From positions 1-45,727 of the forward strand of contig JAAYSD010000056.1 in NCBI GenBank assembly GCA_012518465.1: a stretch of DNA of 45,727 nucleotides, given 5' to 3'. The notes under the pieces are model-generated. The model ran no database searches and was not told the origin of the DNA. It saw only the letters and a program-made list of their open reading frames with translations. Made by a program: the position numbers and the translations under genes. This stretch comes from Clostridiales bacterium (GTDB lineage: Bacteria; Bacillota; Clostridia; Oscillospirales; Ruminococcaceae). The stretch's first letter is position 1. Each line of letters begins with the position of its first letter. Shown here piece after piece: positions 16,656 through 25,708 of the stretch.

Positions 16656-17312
16656 ATGAGAAACAGTTTTATAGAAAAGCTCAATCAATTAAATAATGAT
16701 TTGATTAAAATGGGTGGGCTTGTAGAAGATGCTATAAAAAATGCTGCAAAAGCATTGGAAGAAGATGATGTTGAGCTTGCAAAAAAAATTATAGCCGGTG
16801 ATTCGCTTGTAAATGAAGCTGAAAAGAAAATTGAAAGCCAGAGCCTTAATATTATCTTAAGGGAACAGCCTGTTGCCGGAGATCTTAGAAAGGTTAGTGC
16901 AGCCTTAAAAATGGTTACGGATATGGAGCGTATCGCTGATAATGCTGCTGATATAGCTGAAATAATAGTAACTGCTAATGTGAAGAGTATTTTGCATATT
17001 TCAGCTAGTATTACTGAAATGGCTGAAAAAGCCAGCAGGATGGTAGGCGATGCTGTAAAAAGCTTTGTAGATGTTGATTTAGAGCTTGCACAACAGGTGG
17101 TAGAGCGTGATGATGAGGTAGACGCATTATTTAATGAGATAAAAACAATTTTGATTGAAAATATTTCTCATGATAAATCTAATGTAGATATAATTGTGGA
17201 TACAATTATGATAATTAAGTATTTTGAAAGAATAGCCGACCATGCAGTAAATATATGCGAATGGGTGTATTTTTTTGAAACAGGCGAATACAAAAGTACA
17301 CAAATAATATAA
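16656..17312 (+). CDS. phoU: Phosphate signalling protein PhoU
   Basis: 218 residues from the ATG at 16656, six bases after a strong AGGAGGGAA; frame codons from 16623 precede the ribosome site. Two three-helix repeats each end in the metal-binding type motif: M-E-R-I-A-D-N-A-A-D-I-A-E (near residue 90) and F-E-R-I-A-D-H-A-V-N-I-C-E (near residue 190). PhoU links Pst transport state to the PhoR kinase and damps phosphate uptake. Position between pstB and phoPR is the classical order. Confidence 0.95.
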   Translation: MRNSFIEKLNQLNNDLIKMGGLVEDAIKNAAKALEEDDVELAKKIIAGDSLVNEAEKKIESQSLNIILREQPVAGDLRKVSAALKMVTDMERIADNAADIAEIIVTANVKSILHISASITEMAEKASRMVGDAVKSFVDVDLELAQQVVERDDEVDALFNEIKTILIENISHDKSNVDIIVDTIMIIKYFERIADHAVNICEWVYFFETGEYKSTQII

Positions 17313-17338
17313 CAAAGCATTTTGAATGGATGGATAAA

Positions 17339-18034
17339 ATGGATGAAAGAATTTTTATTATTGAAGACGATGAGGGCATAAGGGATTTAGTAAAGGTAGC
17401 TTTAAAGGCGTATAATTATGAAGTATACACCTTTGATAATGCCGAAGACGCTTTAAAGGCGATAAAAGAAAACAAACCCGATCTTTGTATTTTTGATATT
17501 ATGCTGCCGGGTATGGATGGGATTAGCGCAGTCAGATATTTAAGAGAAGAGCCACAGTTTGAGTTTATTCCTATACTTATGCTTACGGCAAAAACAAGTG
17601 AAGTTGATAGAGTAGTGGGTCTGGAAAGCGGTGCTGATGATTATCTAACAAAGCCCTTTGGCGTGATGGAACTTGCCGCTAGGGTGAAGTCCTTGCTTAG
17701 ACGTTCCTCAAGGCTTGCAAAACATGATTTAATAGCGATAGGTGATATTTCTATAAACACAGCTACAATGGAAGTGAAGAAAAAAGGTGTTCCTATTGAG
17801 CTTACTTTAAAGGAATATGAGCTATTAAAGTTTATTATGGAAAATCCTGAAAGGGTAATCAGCAGAGATGAAATTTTATCTAGCATTTGGGGTTTTGATT
17901 TTACTGGAGAAACAAGAACATTAGATATGCACGTGCGTACATTAAGGCAGAAGTTAGGTGATGATGCGGAAAAGCCTATTTACATAAAGACAGTAAGAGG
18001 TGTGGGATACAGGTTTGTTCCGCCTAAGGTATAA
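17339..18034 (+). CDS. phoP: Phosphate response regulator, OmpR/PhoB family
   Basis: About 231 residues. The receiver domain has the acidic pocket E-D-D near residues 8-10, phosphoacceptor Asp53 in C-I-F-D-I-M-L-P-G, and the T-K-P-F switch Lys near residue 103. A C-terminal winged helix ends in T-V-R-G-V-G-Y-R-F. The start is uncertain between ATG 17330 and ATG 17339; the latter has a GGATGG sequence at a better distance. Presumably binds the repeats at 12584-12611. The stop is four bases before the kinase start. Confidence 0.92.
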   Translation: MDERIFIIEDDEGIRDLVKVALKAYNYEVYTFDNAEDALKAIKENKPDLCIFDIMLPGMDGISAVRYLREEPQFEFIPILMLTAKTSEVDRVVGLESGADDYLTKPFGVMELAARVKSLLRRSSRLAKHDLIAIGDISINTATMEVKKKGVPIELTLKEYELLKFIMENPERVISRDEILSSIWGFDFTGETRTLDMHVRTLRQKLGDDAEKPIYIKTVRGVGYRFVPPKV

Positions 18035-18038
18035 AAAA

Positions 18039-19802
18039 ATGAAAAAATCTTTATTCTTGCAGACATTTTGGATAATTATTTCGGCATCGGCTATTTTTTG
18101 TGTCGTTGCCATGTTTTTTCTTGCTATAAATAAGCAGGATGAGAAAAAAGCTGAGATGAAAACTCAGCTGGAAATTATCCGTACTATGTATGATGAAAGG
18201 GATTATAGCGTACAGGAATTTGCAGAGCAGATAAAAAAAGTAACCGGAGAAATGCGCATTAGTATAATTGATAATGCCGGCTATGTGCTTTATGATACTA
18301 TGACAAATCCTGAAGACTTGGATATGCTTGAAAATCATAGACATCGCCCTGAAATTGAGATAGCTGATAAGGTGGGGTTTGGCTCTGATATTAGAGTGTC
18401 GGAAACAGTGCATCAAAGACAGATTTATTCCGCTGTTAAAACTGAAAATGGCAGCTTTATACGTATGTCCTATGATTTAGACGGTCCTTGGCAGTTCTTT
18501 CCTCAATTTTTTCCTGCTATGATTATGACGATGGTTGTGGCTGTTATGGTGTCGCTGTTTTTTTCAAAAAAAATAACCGCAAACACCATAGGCTCACTTG
18601 AAAAAATGCAGGAATCCTTTAGAGCAATAAGCAATGGAGATTATGAGCAGGAGATACCTCGCCATTCATATGATGAGCTTAATAATATTATTCAGGTTTT
18701 TAATGAGCTTAGAGTTACCGTAAAAGCAAATATTCAAAGGCTGGATATGGAAAAAAAGCGTGTGAATTTTATGCTTGAAAGTATGGATGAAGGGCTAGTC
18801 CTTGTGAACAGCTCTTTAGAAATTATGAATGCAAATAGCGCAAGTAAGAATTTTTTCAATTGTGAAAGAAGTGTAGAAGGAAAAAATATATATCATCTTA
18901 CAAGAAACTTGCGTATTATTAATGCCATGGAGCTTGCTGTAAAGGCGAAAAAAGCAGAAATTTTTAATATGGAGCTTGATGGAAAGGTAATTGCTATTCA
19001 TATCATGCCTGTGTCCAGCTCACTATTGGAAACAGAGAAGGATAATAAAAAGAATTATCGTGGTGGCTTGATGGTAATGACTGATATAAGTGCAGTAAAA
19101 AATTCTGAAAAAATGAGGCAGGAATTTTTCTCTAATGCTAGTCATGAGTTAAAAACACCTCTTACCTCAATTATTGGATTTTCAGAGCTTATTGAAAATG
19201 GGCTTATTCCAAAGTCTGAGGAAAAGGAATATATTTCTAAGATATATAAAGAGGCACAGAGAATGTCTGTGCTTGTAAATGATATTTTGGAAATCTCAAG
19301 GCTTGAAAATTCTCCTAAAACAGAGGAAAAGGAATACTGCAATCTTACACAAATTGCTCGTGATATTTCACAGAGCTTGCAAACATTGGCTAGTGCAAAA
19401 AATATTTATGTAGATGTTAGTGAAGAAGATGTGTATATTTATGCAAATGAAAAGCAAATGATAGATTTAGCCGATAATTTAATGAGCAATGCAGTGAAAT
19501 ATAATATTCCAAATGGAAAGGTTAATGTTGTTGTTGAAAAAACCCGAAAGAACATAATATTCACTGTAAGTGACACGGGAGTAGGTATACCAACAGAACA
19601 GCAAAATCGTGTTTTTGAGCGGTTTTATAGAGTGGATAAGGGCAGGAGCAGAAAAGAGGGCAGCACGGGCTTAGGTCTAGCTATTGTTAAGCATATTGTT
19701 GCTGTAAATGAGGGGGAGATTTCCCTTGAAAGCCGAGTAGGAAAGGGTACAAAAATATCAGTAAGACTTCCTGTTGATAATGTAATGAAAAATTCGAATT
19801 AA
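18039..19802 (+). CDS. phoR: Sensor histidine kinase PhoR
   Basis: 587 residues from the ATG at 18039. Order: membrane segment 1 (about 8-28), extracytoplasmic sensor, membrane segment 2 (about 155-177), HAMP, a PAS-like domain (from M-L-E-S-M-D-E-G-L-V), HisKA with phosphoacceptor His369 in A-S-H-E-L-K-T-P, then the ATPase domain with N-L-M-S-N-A-V-K-Y, S-D-T-G-V-G-I-P and S-T-G-L-G-L-A-I-V-K. The layout is that of Gram-positive PhoR/WalK-type kinases; the operon context makes phosphate starvation the likely cue. Frame upstream to 18000 overlaps phoP and is not preferred. Confidence 0.92.
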   Translation: MKKSLFLQTFWIIISASAIFCVVAMFFLAINKQDEKKAEMKTQLEIIRTMYDERDYSVQEFAEQIKKVTGEMRISIIDNAGYVLYDTMTNPEDLDMLENHRHRPEIEIADKVGFGSDIRVSETVHQRQIYSAVKTENGSFIRMSYDLDGPWQFFPQFFPAMIMTMVVAVMVSLFFSKKITANTIGSLEKMQESFRAISNGDYEQEIPRHSYDELNNIIQVFNELRVTVKANIQRLDMEKKRVNFMLESMDEGLVLVNSSLEIMNANSASKNFFNCERSVEGKNIYHLTRNLRIINAMELAVKAKKAEIFNMELDGKVIAIHIMPVSSSLLETEKDNKKNYRGGLMVMTDISAVKNSEKMRQEFFSNASHELKTPLTSIIGFSELIENGLIPKSEEKEYISKIYKEAQRMSVLVNDILEISRLENSPKTEEKEYCNLTQIARDISQSLQTLASAKNIYVDVSEEDVYIYANEKQMIDLADNLMSNAVKYNIPNGKVNVVVEKTRKNIIFTVSDTGVGIPTEQQNRVFERFYRVDKGRSRKEGSTGLGLAIVKHIVAVNEGEISLESRVGKGTKISVRLPVDNVMKNSN

Positions 19803-19833
19803 AAAGTGGAGCTATTTACAAGCCCCACTTTTT
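19801..19833. terminator. Bidirectional terminator between phoR and leuS
   Basis: The stem AAAAAGTGGAGC / GCCCCACTTTTT (11 pairs and one A-C mismatch) has a 9-base loop. T-runs are formed on both strands, which suits the convergent phoR and leuS genes. Confidence 0.85.
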
Positions 19834-19835
19834 AT

Positions 19836-22394
19836 TTATTTCACTACTATATTAACAAGCTTTTTCGGTACAGCGATTTCTTTTACAATCGTTTTTCCCT
19901 CTAATAAAGGTTTAATCTGTGCTAATTCTTTAGCAAGCTTAATAAGAGTATTCTTATCAGCGTTTATATCAGCCATAAACCTTGCTTTAATTTTTCCGTT
20001 TATCTGTACGGCAATTTCTGCACTATCCTCAGCAATTAATTTTTTATCAAATGCAGGGAATCTTTCAAGGAAGATTGATTTTTCATGGCTTAAAAAATCT
20101 CTCCATAATTCTTCAGCAAAATGAGGTGCAAAGGGTGAGATAGTGACTAAAAAGGTTTCCATATATTCCTTACTGAAGCCTGATTTTATTTGCGAAACAG
20201 TATTCATAAATTCCATAATAGCACTGATTGCAGTATTGAATTTAAATAAATTTATACGATTATCGATATTTTTTATAAGAATGTGCAATGGCTTTAAAGC
20301 TTCAGCACTTGCTTTTTCTTCAAGCTTTGTAGTAGTTACAAAGTTCCAAGCTTTTTTGAGCAAATTCCAGCAAGCCTTTATACCATCATCATTCCATTCA
20401 CTATCTGCTGTGGCATCACCTGCAAAAAGCTCATACATTCTTAAGGCATCAGTGCAATATTCATTGACTAAATCGTCTGGATTTACTACATTACCCTTAG
20501 ATTTACTCATTTTTTCCATTGATGTATCAAGTACTTGCGAACAGGTTGGACAATGTGGCTCTTCCCCATGAAAGTCGACTTCAGCAGTGGGAACCCATTT
20601 ATTACATTGGTGGCAGCGATAGGCTGTTCGGCATATCATTCCTTGATTGAATAGCCTTTGAAAAGGCTCGTCAAAATCAATCAAGCCTTCATCATAAAGC
20701 ACCTTTGTCCAAAAGCGTGAATAAAGCAAGTGAAGTACGGCATGCTCTATACCACCGACATACATATCGACGGGGAGCCATTCTTTTAAGTCGTTTTCAA
20801 GTGCAAATGCTTTATCAGAGCCTTTGTGCGAAACGCTAGGATATCTTAAAAAATACCAGCTAGAGCCTGCCCATTGTGGCATTGTATCAGTTTCACGTTC
20901 GGCTGGTTGTCCGCAAACGGGACATTTAGTTTTTACCCAATCGGAAATTGCTGATAATGGCGATTTTCCATCATCAGTAGGCTTATAGCTTTCTACCATA
21001 GGCAGAGTAACGGGTAATTGTTCCTCAGGAACAGGCACGATTCCACAATGCTTACAATGGATAACAGGAATAGGCTCACCCCAGTAGCGTTGACGTGCGA
21101 AAATCCAGTCACGCAGCTTGTAGTTTACTGTTCCCTCACCCTTATTCTGCTCTTTAAGATTTTCAATAACCTTTTTCTTTGCATCTTCAACTGAAAGTCC
21201 ATTTAAATATTCAGAATTTACGAATACACCATCACCGGTATACGCTTGAGCTAGATTTCCGTCATTGTCGTAAATAGAATTTTCCGACTTTATGACTTCT
21301 ATTATATCAATATTAAACTTTTTAGCAAATGCAAAATCACGCTCATCATGAGCAGGGACAGCCATGATTGCACCTGTTCCATAATCCATAAGAACATAAT
21401 CAGAAATCCAGATGGGAACTTTTTTGCCGTTTACTGGATTTATGGCATAAGCGCCGGTAAATACACCAGTTTTTTCTTTATCGGTTTTTTGCCTGTCTAC
21501 ATTTGACATTAAGCCTGATTTTTTAACATAAAGCTTTACTTCATCGGATTTTTCTGGAGTGACAAGCTTATCCAAAAGTGGATATTCTGGTGCAAGCACC
21601 ATAAATGTAGCACCGAACAAGGTGTCGGGACGTGTAGTAAACACTTCAATTTCCTGCTTATTCCCGTCATTTTGAATAGCAGTAAACTTTACTTTAGCAC
21701 CAATGCTTTTGCCAATCCAGTTTCGCTGCATTTCCTTTACCTTTTCAGACCAGTCAAGCTTGTCCAAATCGTTTAACAAACGCTCGGCATATTCTGTGAT
21801 TTTAAGCATCCATTGCTTTAACATTCTTTTTTCAATATCAGTACCGCCGCAACGCTCACATTTTCCGCCCTCAACCTCTTCATTTGCGAGAACGACCTTA
21901 CAGTGGTTACACCAATTTACAGGCTGCTCCTTTTGGTATGCAAGCCCACGCTTAAACATTTTTAAAAAAATCCATTGAGTCCATTTATAATACTCAGGAG
22001 AAGAGGTATTTAGCTCCTTACTCCAATCATAGACAGTGCCAATTTCCTTTAATTGACGTCGAATATTTTCGATATTTGCCTTTGTGCTGATAGTGGGGTG
22101 AATCCCACGGTTGATAGCGTCAGTTTCAGCTGGTAGACCAAAATTATCCCATCCCATAGGATGAAGAACGTTATAGCCATGCAGCATTTTATATCTTGAC
22201 CACACATCACTTAAAACATAACCGCTCCAATGTCCTACGTGCAAGCCTTTTCCAGACGGATAGGGGAACATATCTAAGCAGTAATATTTTTCCTTTTCGG
22301 AGTGAATAGGGTTGTCAGTGTTATACAGCTGCTCTTCCTCCCATATTTCACGCCATTTTTTTTCGTATTCATCGGGGTTAAAAACTTTTTGCAT
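19836..22394 (-). CDS. leuS: Leucine--tRNA ligase
   Basis: Class I synthetase of 852 residues from the ATG at 22394, which follows GAAGGGA; six in-frame codons upstream lack a ribosome site. The HIGH motif appears as H-V-G-H in P-Y-P-S-G-K-G-L-H-V-G-H, the KMSKS loop as K-M-S-K-S-K-G-N-V, and two zinc-type C-x2-C pairs lie in inserted domains (W-C-N-H-C and H-C-K-H-C). The editing domain has T-T-R-P-D-T. Single gene with its own promoter. Confidence 0.97.
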   Translation of the reverse strand: MQKVFNPDEYEKKWREIWEEEQLYNTDNPIHSEKEKYYCLDMFPYPSGKGLHVGHWSGYVLSDVWSRYKMLHGYNVLHPMGWDNFGLPAETDAINRGIHPTISTKANIENIRRQLKEIGTVYDWSKELNTSSPEYYKWTQWIFLKMFKRGLAYQKEQPVNWCNHCKVVLANEEVEGGKCERCGGTDIEKRMLKQWMLKITEYAERLLNDLDKLDWSEKVKEMQRNWIGKSIGAKVKFTAIQNDGNKQEIEVFTTRPDTLFGATFMVLAPEYPLLDKLVTPEKSDEVKLYVKKSGLMSNVDRQKTDKEKTGVFTGAYAINPVNGKKVPIWISDYVLMDYGTGAIMAVPAHDERDFAFAKKFNIDIIEVIKSENSIYDNDGNLAQAYTGDGVFVNSEYLNGLSVEDAKKKVIENLKEQNKGEGTVNYKLRDWIFARQRYWGEPIPVIHCKHCGIVPVPEEQLPVTLPMVESYKPTDDGKSPLSAISDWVKTKCPVCGQPAERETDTMPQWAGSSWYFLRYPSVSHKGSDKAFALENDLKEWLPVDMYVGGIEHAVLHLLYSRFWTKVLYDEGLIDFDEPFQRLFNQGMICRTAYRCHQCNKWVPTAEVDFHGEEPHCPTCSQVLDTSMEKMSKSKGNVVNPDDLVNEYCTDALRMYELFAGDATADSEWNDDGIKACWNLLKKAWNFVTTTKLEEKASAEALKPLHILIKNIDNRINLFKFNTAISAIMEFMNTVSQIKSGFSKEYMETFLVTISPFAPHFAEELWRDFLSHEKSIFLERFPAFDKKLIAEDSAEIAVQINGKIKARFMADINADKNTLIKLAKELAQIKPLLEGKTIVKEIAVPKKLVNIVVK

Positions 22395-22446
22395 AAAAAA
22401 TCCCTTCCACACATTTAGTGATAATTTAATCTAAATAATCTATAAT

Positions 22447-22475
22447 ATTATAACTCTAATTTTTATTATTGTCAA
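22447..22475 (-). promoter_or_regulatory. Consensus sigma-A promoter of leuS
   Basis: On the minus strand a perfect TTGACA (22475-22470), 17-bp spacer and perfect TATAAT (22452-22447). The leader before the ATG is about 45 nt, too short for a leucine T-box. Confidence 0.8.
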
Positions 22476-22542
22476 TTATTTGTGCGATTTGCTGATAAAT
22501 TTTAATACACCTTACTTTTTTATGAATATTACTAATTAGCTA

Positions 22543-22571
22543 TTGACGAAATGCTAAAAATAAGTTAAAAT
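22543..22571 (+). promoter_or_regulatory. sigma-A promoter of rpe
   Basis: TTGACG (22543-22548), 17-bp spacer and TAAAAT (22566-22571), about 50 nt before the rpe start. Divergent from the leuS promoter. Confidence 0.65.
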
Positions 22572-22623
22572 TAATAATTGAATGAGTGTTAATAAAAATA
22601 TGATATTAAGGGAAAGGTAAGAG

Positions 22624-23268
22624 ATGGCTTTTATATCCGCATCAATTTTAAATTCTGATTTTTCAAGGCTGAATGACGAAATAAACAGGTGTAAAGAAAG
22701 TGGTATAGAGTGGCTTCACCTTGATGTAATGGACGGGCATTTTGTTGATACTATTACCTTTGGCTCAAATGTGATTGCGTCATTGAGGAAAACAACGGAT
22801 ATGTTTTTTGACGCACATTTGATGGTTACAAATCCGGACAAGCAAATACCTTTTTTTATTCAAGCGGGCTGTGATAATATTACTATTCACGTTGAAAGCG
22901 ATTGTAATGTAAGGGATAGTTTATTTGCAATAAAGGAAAGCGGCATCAAATGCGGCATTTCTTTAAAACCTGATACGCCTTGTGAGGATATATATCCTCT
23001 GCTTGATATTGTTGATATTGTTCTTGTTATGACGGTTGAACCGGGGTATGGAGGGCAAGGCTTTATAGAAAGGTGTGCTGATAAGGTAGCTGATATAAAA
23101 AATGAAATAGATTCAAGAAAGCTTGATACGCTTATACAGGTTGATGGCGGCATAAATTCACAAACAGCAAAGCTTTGCAGGAAAAAGGGAGCTGAAATTC
23201 TTGTATCCGGCACTTATCTTTTTCGCAGCGATGATATGAAGCAGGCTGCATTATCTCTTTTAGAATAA
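22624..23268 (+). CDS. rpe: Ribulose-phosphate 3-epimerase
   Basis: 214-residue TIM-barrel enzyme that interconverts D-ribulose-5-phosphate and D-xylulose-5-phosphate in the pentose phosphate pathway. Visible signatures: S-I-L-N-S-D-F at the N-terminus, H-L-D-V-M-D-G-H-F-V (metal-site His and Asp), H-L-M-V, V-E-P-G-Y-G-G-Q-G-F and Q-V-D-G-G-I. A related epimerase such as allulose-6-phosphate 3-epimerase shares these motifs. AAAGGTAAG precedes the ATG. The stop lies two bases from the stop of the convergent mecA-type gene. Confidence 0.9.
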   Translation: MAFISASILNSDFSRLNDEINRCKESGIEWLHLDVMDGHFVDTITFGSNVIASLRKTTDMFFDAHLMVTNPDKQIPFFIQAGCDNITIHVESDCNVRDSLFAIKESGIKCGISLKPDTPCEDIYPLLDIVDIVLVMTVEPGYGGQGFIERCADKVADIKNEIDSRKLDTLIQVDGGINSQTAKLCRKKGAEILVSGTYLFRSDDMKQAALSLLE

Positions 23269-23270
23269 GG

Positions 23271-23900
23271 CTAATCATTAACTTGATTTTGATTATCAGG
23301 AATATATTTTTTACCTAATAATTCAGCTATGGTTTTTATACCGTTTCCTATTATAATAGGTGAAAAATGTTCTTTTGTTTTTGCTTCGACTATTTTGCTA
23401 ATACCTATGATTTTGCCGTATTCCTTTATTATACGAAAAACTCTATCATTGATAATTGCCGTATCTTTAATAATCAGTCTGTATTTCTTTTCAAGGCTGA
23501 AAATTGAGCTTTTCAGTGATTTTGCTTCTGTATTAAGATGGACACACAGCTGTGTCAGAGAATTTATATTATCTACCTCACAAACGAGGCAGCTTTTATA
23601 TATTGATTTAGACGGTTCATTGCTTTTCATTTTGCTTGAATTTTTTTCGTTTAATTTTTTTAGGCATGAAATATAAAGCATACATCCTCCGTCATTTCGA
23701 GGAAATGCTTCAATAAATAATCTTCCGTCTGTTAAATCTAGATTTTTTTCTAGACGAATTATCGTTAATAGCTCTACTAAAAGCCTTTTTGTATCAGGGT
23801 TTTTCTGTGAAAGGCTGTCAAAGCTTACATCATACTCAGTCATATCAATACGATTAAGTGTGATTTTCACCGTATTGTTTGCAAGAACATCAATTTGCAA
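23271..23900 (-). CDS. mecA: MecA-family adaptor protein (ClpC adaptor)
   Basis: 209 residues from a TTG start supported by GAGGTG five bases upstream. The N-terminus (M-Q-I-D-V-L-A-N-N-T-V-K-I-T-L), the D-G-R-L-F-I-E-A-F-P segment (residues ~57-66), a charged middle linker and a C-terminal alpha/beta domain match the layout of MecA/YpbH adaptors, which hand substrates to the ClpC-ClpP protease. Similarity is judged from pattern, not alignment, so the family call is moderate. The gene stands alone, divergent from the Rnf-like cassette 40 bp away. Confidence 0.7.
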   Translation of the reverse strand: MQIDVLANNTVKITLNRIDMTEYDVSFDSLSQKNPDTKRLLVELLTIIRLEKNLDLTDGRLFIEAFPRNDGGCMLYISCLKKLNEKNSSKMKSNEPSKSIYKSCLVCEVDNINSLTQLCVHLNTEAKSLKSSIFSLEKKYRLIIKDTAIINDRVFRIIKEYGKIIGISKIVEAKTKEHFSPIIIGNGIKTIAELLGKKYIPDNQNQVND

Positions 23901-23923
23901 GTCAACACCTCAATCTATATTAT
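23895..23923 (+). promoter_or_regulatory. Promoter of the Rnf-like cassette
   Basis: TTGCAA (23895-23900), 17-bp spacer, TATTAT (23918-23923), just 17 bp before the rnfD-like ATG. The -35 overlaps the start codon of the divergent mecA-type gene, so the two transcripts overlap at their 5' ends. Confidence 0.45.
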
Positions 23924-23940
23924 TATAAGAAGGGAATTTT

Positions 23941-25098
23941 ATGTCCTTAAACAAAATAAAAACGACTAATGAAAAATATCGTGATCAGCTGTTGTTTATG
24001 GCTACATTAATCGTACCGGCATATATTTTTTATGGAATAAATGCTGTTGTACAGGTTGTTGTATCACTTTCATCAGCGTTTATCATTGATTATATTTTTA
24101 CTAAAATAAGAGGCAAAAAATTTTATTTTACCGATGCTTCATTATATGTTTATGCATTAGCTTTTGCTTTGCTTCTTCCATCTGATTTTCCTATTTATCT
24201 AAATATTTTTGGAGTAATTATAATGATTGCTTTAGGAAAGCATGCATTTGGCGGTAATAAAAACTATATTTTTAGTCCTATTGCTTTAGCAGCAGTGTTT
24301 CTTATAGTATCATTTCCAGGTGATATGCTTTTTTATCCTAAAAATGATAGCTTATTTCCTGTTTTTAAAACGAATTCTAGCGAACTTGAGCGTGGTATAG
24401 AAAACATACTTTCTCTTGGAACATTACCTCCTATTGATAAGCTGGATTTATTAATCGGAAATTTTTCTGGTGCAATAGGTACAACGTGCGTGCTTGTTTT
24501 AGCAGTGTGTGCTTTGTCGCTGGTTATTAGAAAAAGCATATCCTTTACAATGACTGCAACAACCGTTTTGACAATTTCTGCATATGCTTGGCTTTTTCCA
24601 CGAGCAGGGGAAGGAGTAAAATCAGCAGCTTTTGAGTTGGCAGCTGGCTTTGTATTGTTTGGTACTGTCTTTTTGGCAAATGATCCGCAGCTGCTTCCCA
24701 AAACAAGAGCAGGGCGTGGAATATATGGTTTTTTGCTAGGTCTTATCACTATGATTTTTAGAACCTTTGGTAAGGCTGATGGTGCATTTTTGTTTGCTTT
24801 GCTTTTTGCCAATGCAATTTGCATAAATGTTGACAGCTTTGTTATGTCAATATCTGATTGGATGGCTACTTATCTTGCAAGCTTTGAGCGATTACGCAGC
24901 CAAACCTTAAAGGATAATTTGCCAAAGGCTGAGGATACTCAAGAGATTGATTTGCCAAAGGTTATAAAATATGACACTCCTGAGGTGAAGAGTGAGGTTA
25001 TACCTATTGAGCCGCCTAAAAAAGCAAGTGAAAGCATTGATGATAAAAAAAGAAATGGTAATATAGCACATAGCAAGGAGGATGAACATGGACAATAA
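23941..25098 (+). CDS. RnfD/NqrB-like membrane protein (divergent)
   Basis: 385 residues, about nine or ten membrane segments and a charged cytoplasmic tail of ~70 residues. Landmarks of RnfD are visible: K-H-A-F-G-G-N-K-N-Y-I-F-S-P (residues 100-113), G-N-F-S-G-A-I-G-T-T (173-182) in place of the usual G-G-S-I-G-E-T, and A-N-D-P-Q-L-L-P followed by N/K-T-R-A-G-R-G-I-Y-G. The region that carries covalent FMN on Thr in true RnfD (S/T-G-A-T) reads S158-L-G-T161, so a threonine remains but the motif is weak. First gene of a three-gene overlapping set with no rnfB, rnfC or rnfG. Confidence 0.8.
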   Translation: MSLNKIKTTNEKYRDQLLFMATLIVPAYIFYGINAVVQVVVSLSSAFIIDYIFTKIRGKKFYFTDASLYVYALAFALLLPSDFPIYLNIFGVIIMIALGKHAFGGNKNYIFSPIALAAVFLIVSFPGDMLFYPKNDSLFPVFKTNSSELERGIENILSLGTLPPIDKLDLLIGNFSGAIGTTCVLVLAVCALSLVIRKSISFTMTATTVLTISAYAWLFPRAGEGVKSAAFELAAGFVLFGTVFLANDPQLLPKTRAGRGIYGFLLGLITMIFRTFGKADGAFLFALLFANAICINVDSFVMSISDWMATYLASFERLRSQTLKDNLPKAEDTQEIDLPKVIKYDTPEVKSEVIPIEPPKKASESIDDKKRNGNIAHSKEDEHGQ

Positions 25099-25708
25099 GA
25101 AAATCAGTGTAAACTTGACTGATGGCTTATTTAGACAAAATGTAGTTGTTTCCAGTGGACTTGCAGCGTTTCCGGTTATTGCTATTGTTACTACTTTGAA
25201 AAATGCTATTGTTTTGAGCGTTGGATTTACACTTATTACAGTATTATCCGTAATAGTATCATCTTTTATTTCCAGAAAAATAATTTATGCTATGCGTATA
25301 GCTTTATTTTCTTTGGTTTCTTCAGTGATATATATTCCTGTTGCTTTATTTTTAAGGGCTGTGTTTCCGAGTGTAAGTGTAAATTTAGGTATGTATTTAC
25401 CAATATTAGTAGTTAATTCTGTAATATTATCTAAATCGGAAAGCCGTTTTCATCATTTATCTAAAGCTATGATGAGTTTTGACGTGTTAATTTTCTGCTT
25501 TGGTTTTTCTTTAGCAGCTATGCTTGTAGGTGCTATAAGAGAGGTTGTTGCGTACAATACTATATTTGACTATAAAATTAATATGAATTTTGAAATGGCA
25601 TCGGCAGCACAACCGTTTTTTGGTTTTATACTGATAGGCTGCTTGAGTGCGTTGACAAGGCTTATAATTCATAAAAACAATCCCAAATTATCAAAGGAGA
25701 AAAAATAA
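25088..25708 (+). CDS. RnfE/NqrD-like membrane protein lacking the iron-sulfur cysteines
   Basis: 206 residues, six membrane segments. The start is the ATG at 25088, six bases after AAGGAGG; the ATG at 25082 touches the ribosome site. It overlaps the end of the rnfD-like gene by 11 bases. L-G-M-Y-L-P-I-L-V-V-N (99-110) and G-A-I-R-E-V-V (145-151) match RnfE. True RnfE/NqrD have Cys in L-C-P and in V-N-C; here these positions read Phe28-Pro29 and Asn110-Ser111, so neither ligand of the intramembrane [2Fe-2S] centre is kept. The only cysteines are elsewhere. Membership of the family is clear; redox function is doubtful. Confidence 0.8.
   Translation: MDNKKISVNLTDGLFRQNVVVSSGLAAFPVIAIVTTLKNAIVLSVGFTLITVLSVIVSSFISRKIIYAMRIALFSLVSSVIYIPVALFLRAVFPSVSVNLGMYLPILVVNSVILSKSESRFHHLSKAMMSFDVLIFCFGFSLAAMLVGAIREVVAYNTIFDYKINMNFEMASAAQPFFGFILIGCLSALTRLIIHKNNPKLSKEKK

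Noticed and set aside
22395..22623. T-box riboswitch upstream of leuS
   Set aside because: A consensus promoter lies about 50 bp from the start codon, so there is no room for a T-box leader; the same holds for aspS.
24466..24486. S-G-A-I-G-T-T as the covalent FMN site of the RnfD-like protein
   Set aside because: Aligned by landmarks, this is the equivalent of the later G-G-S-I-G-E-T segment; the flavin threonine region is upstream, at S158-L-G-T161.
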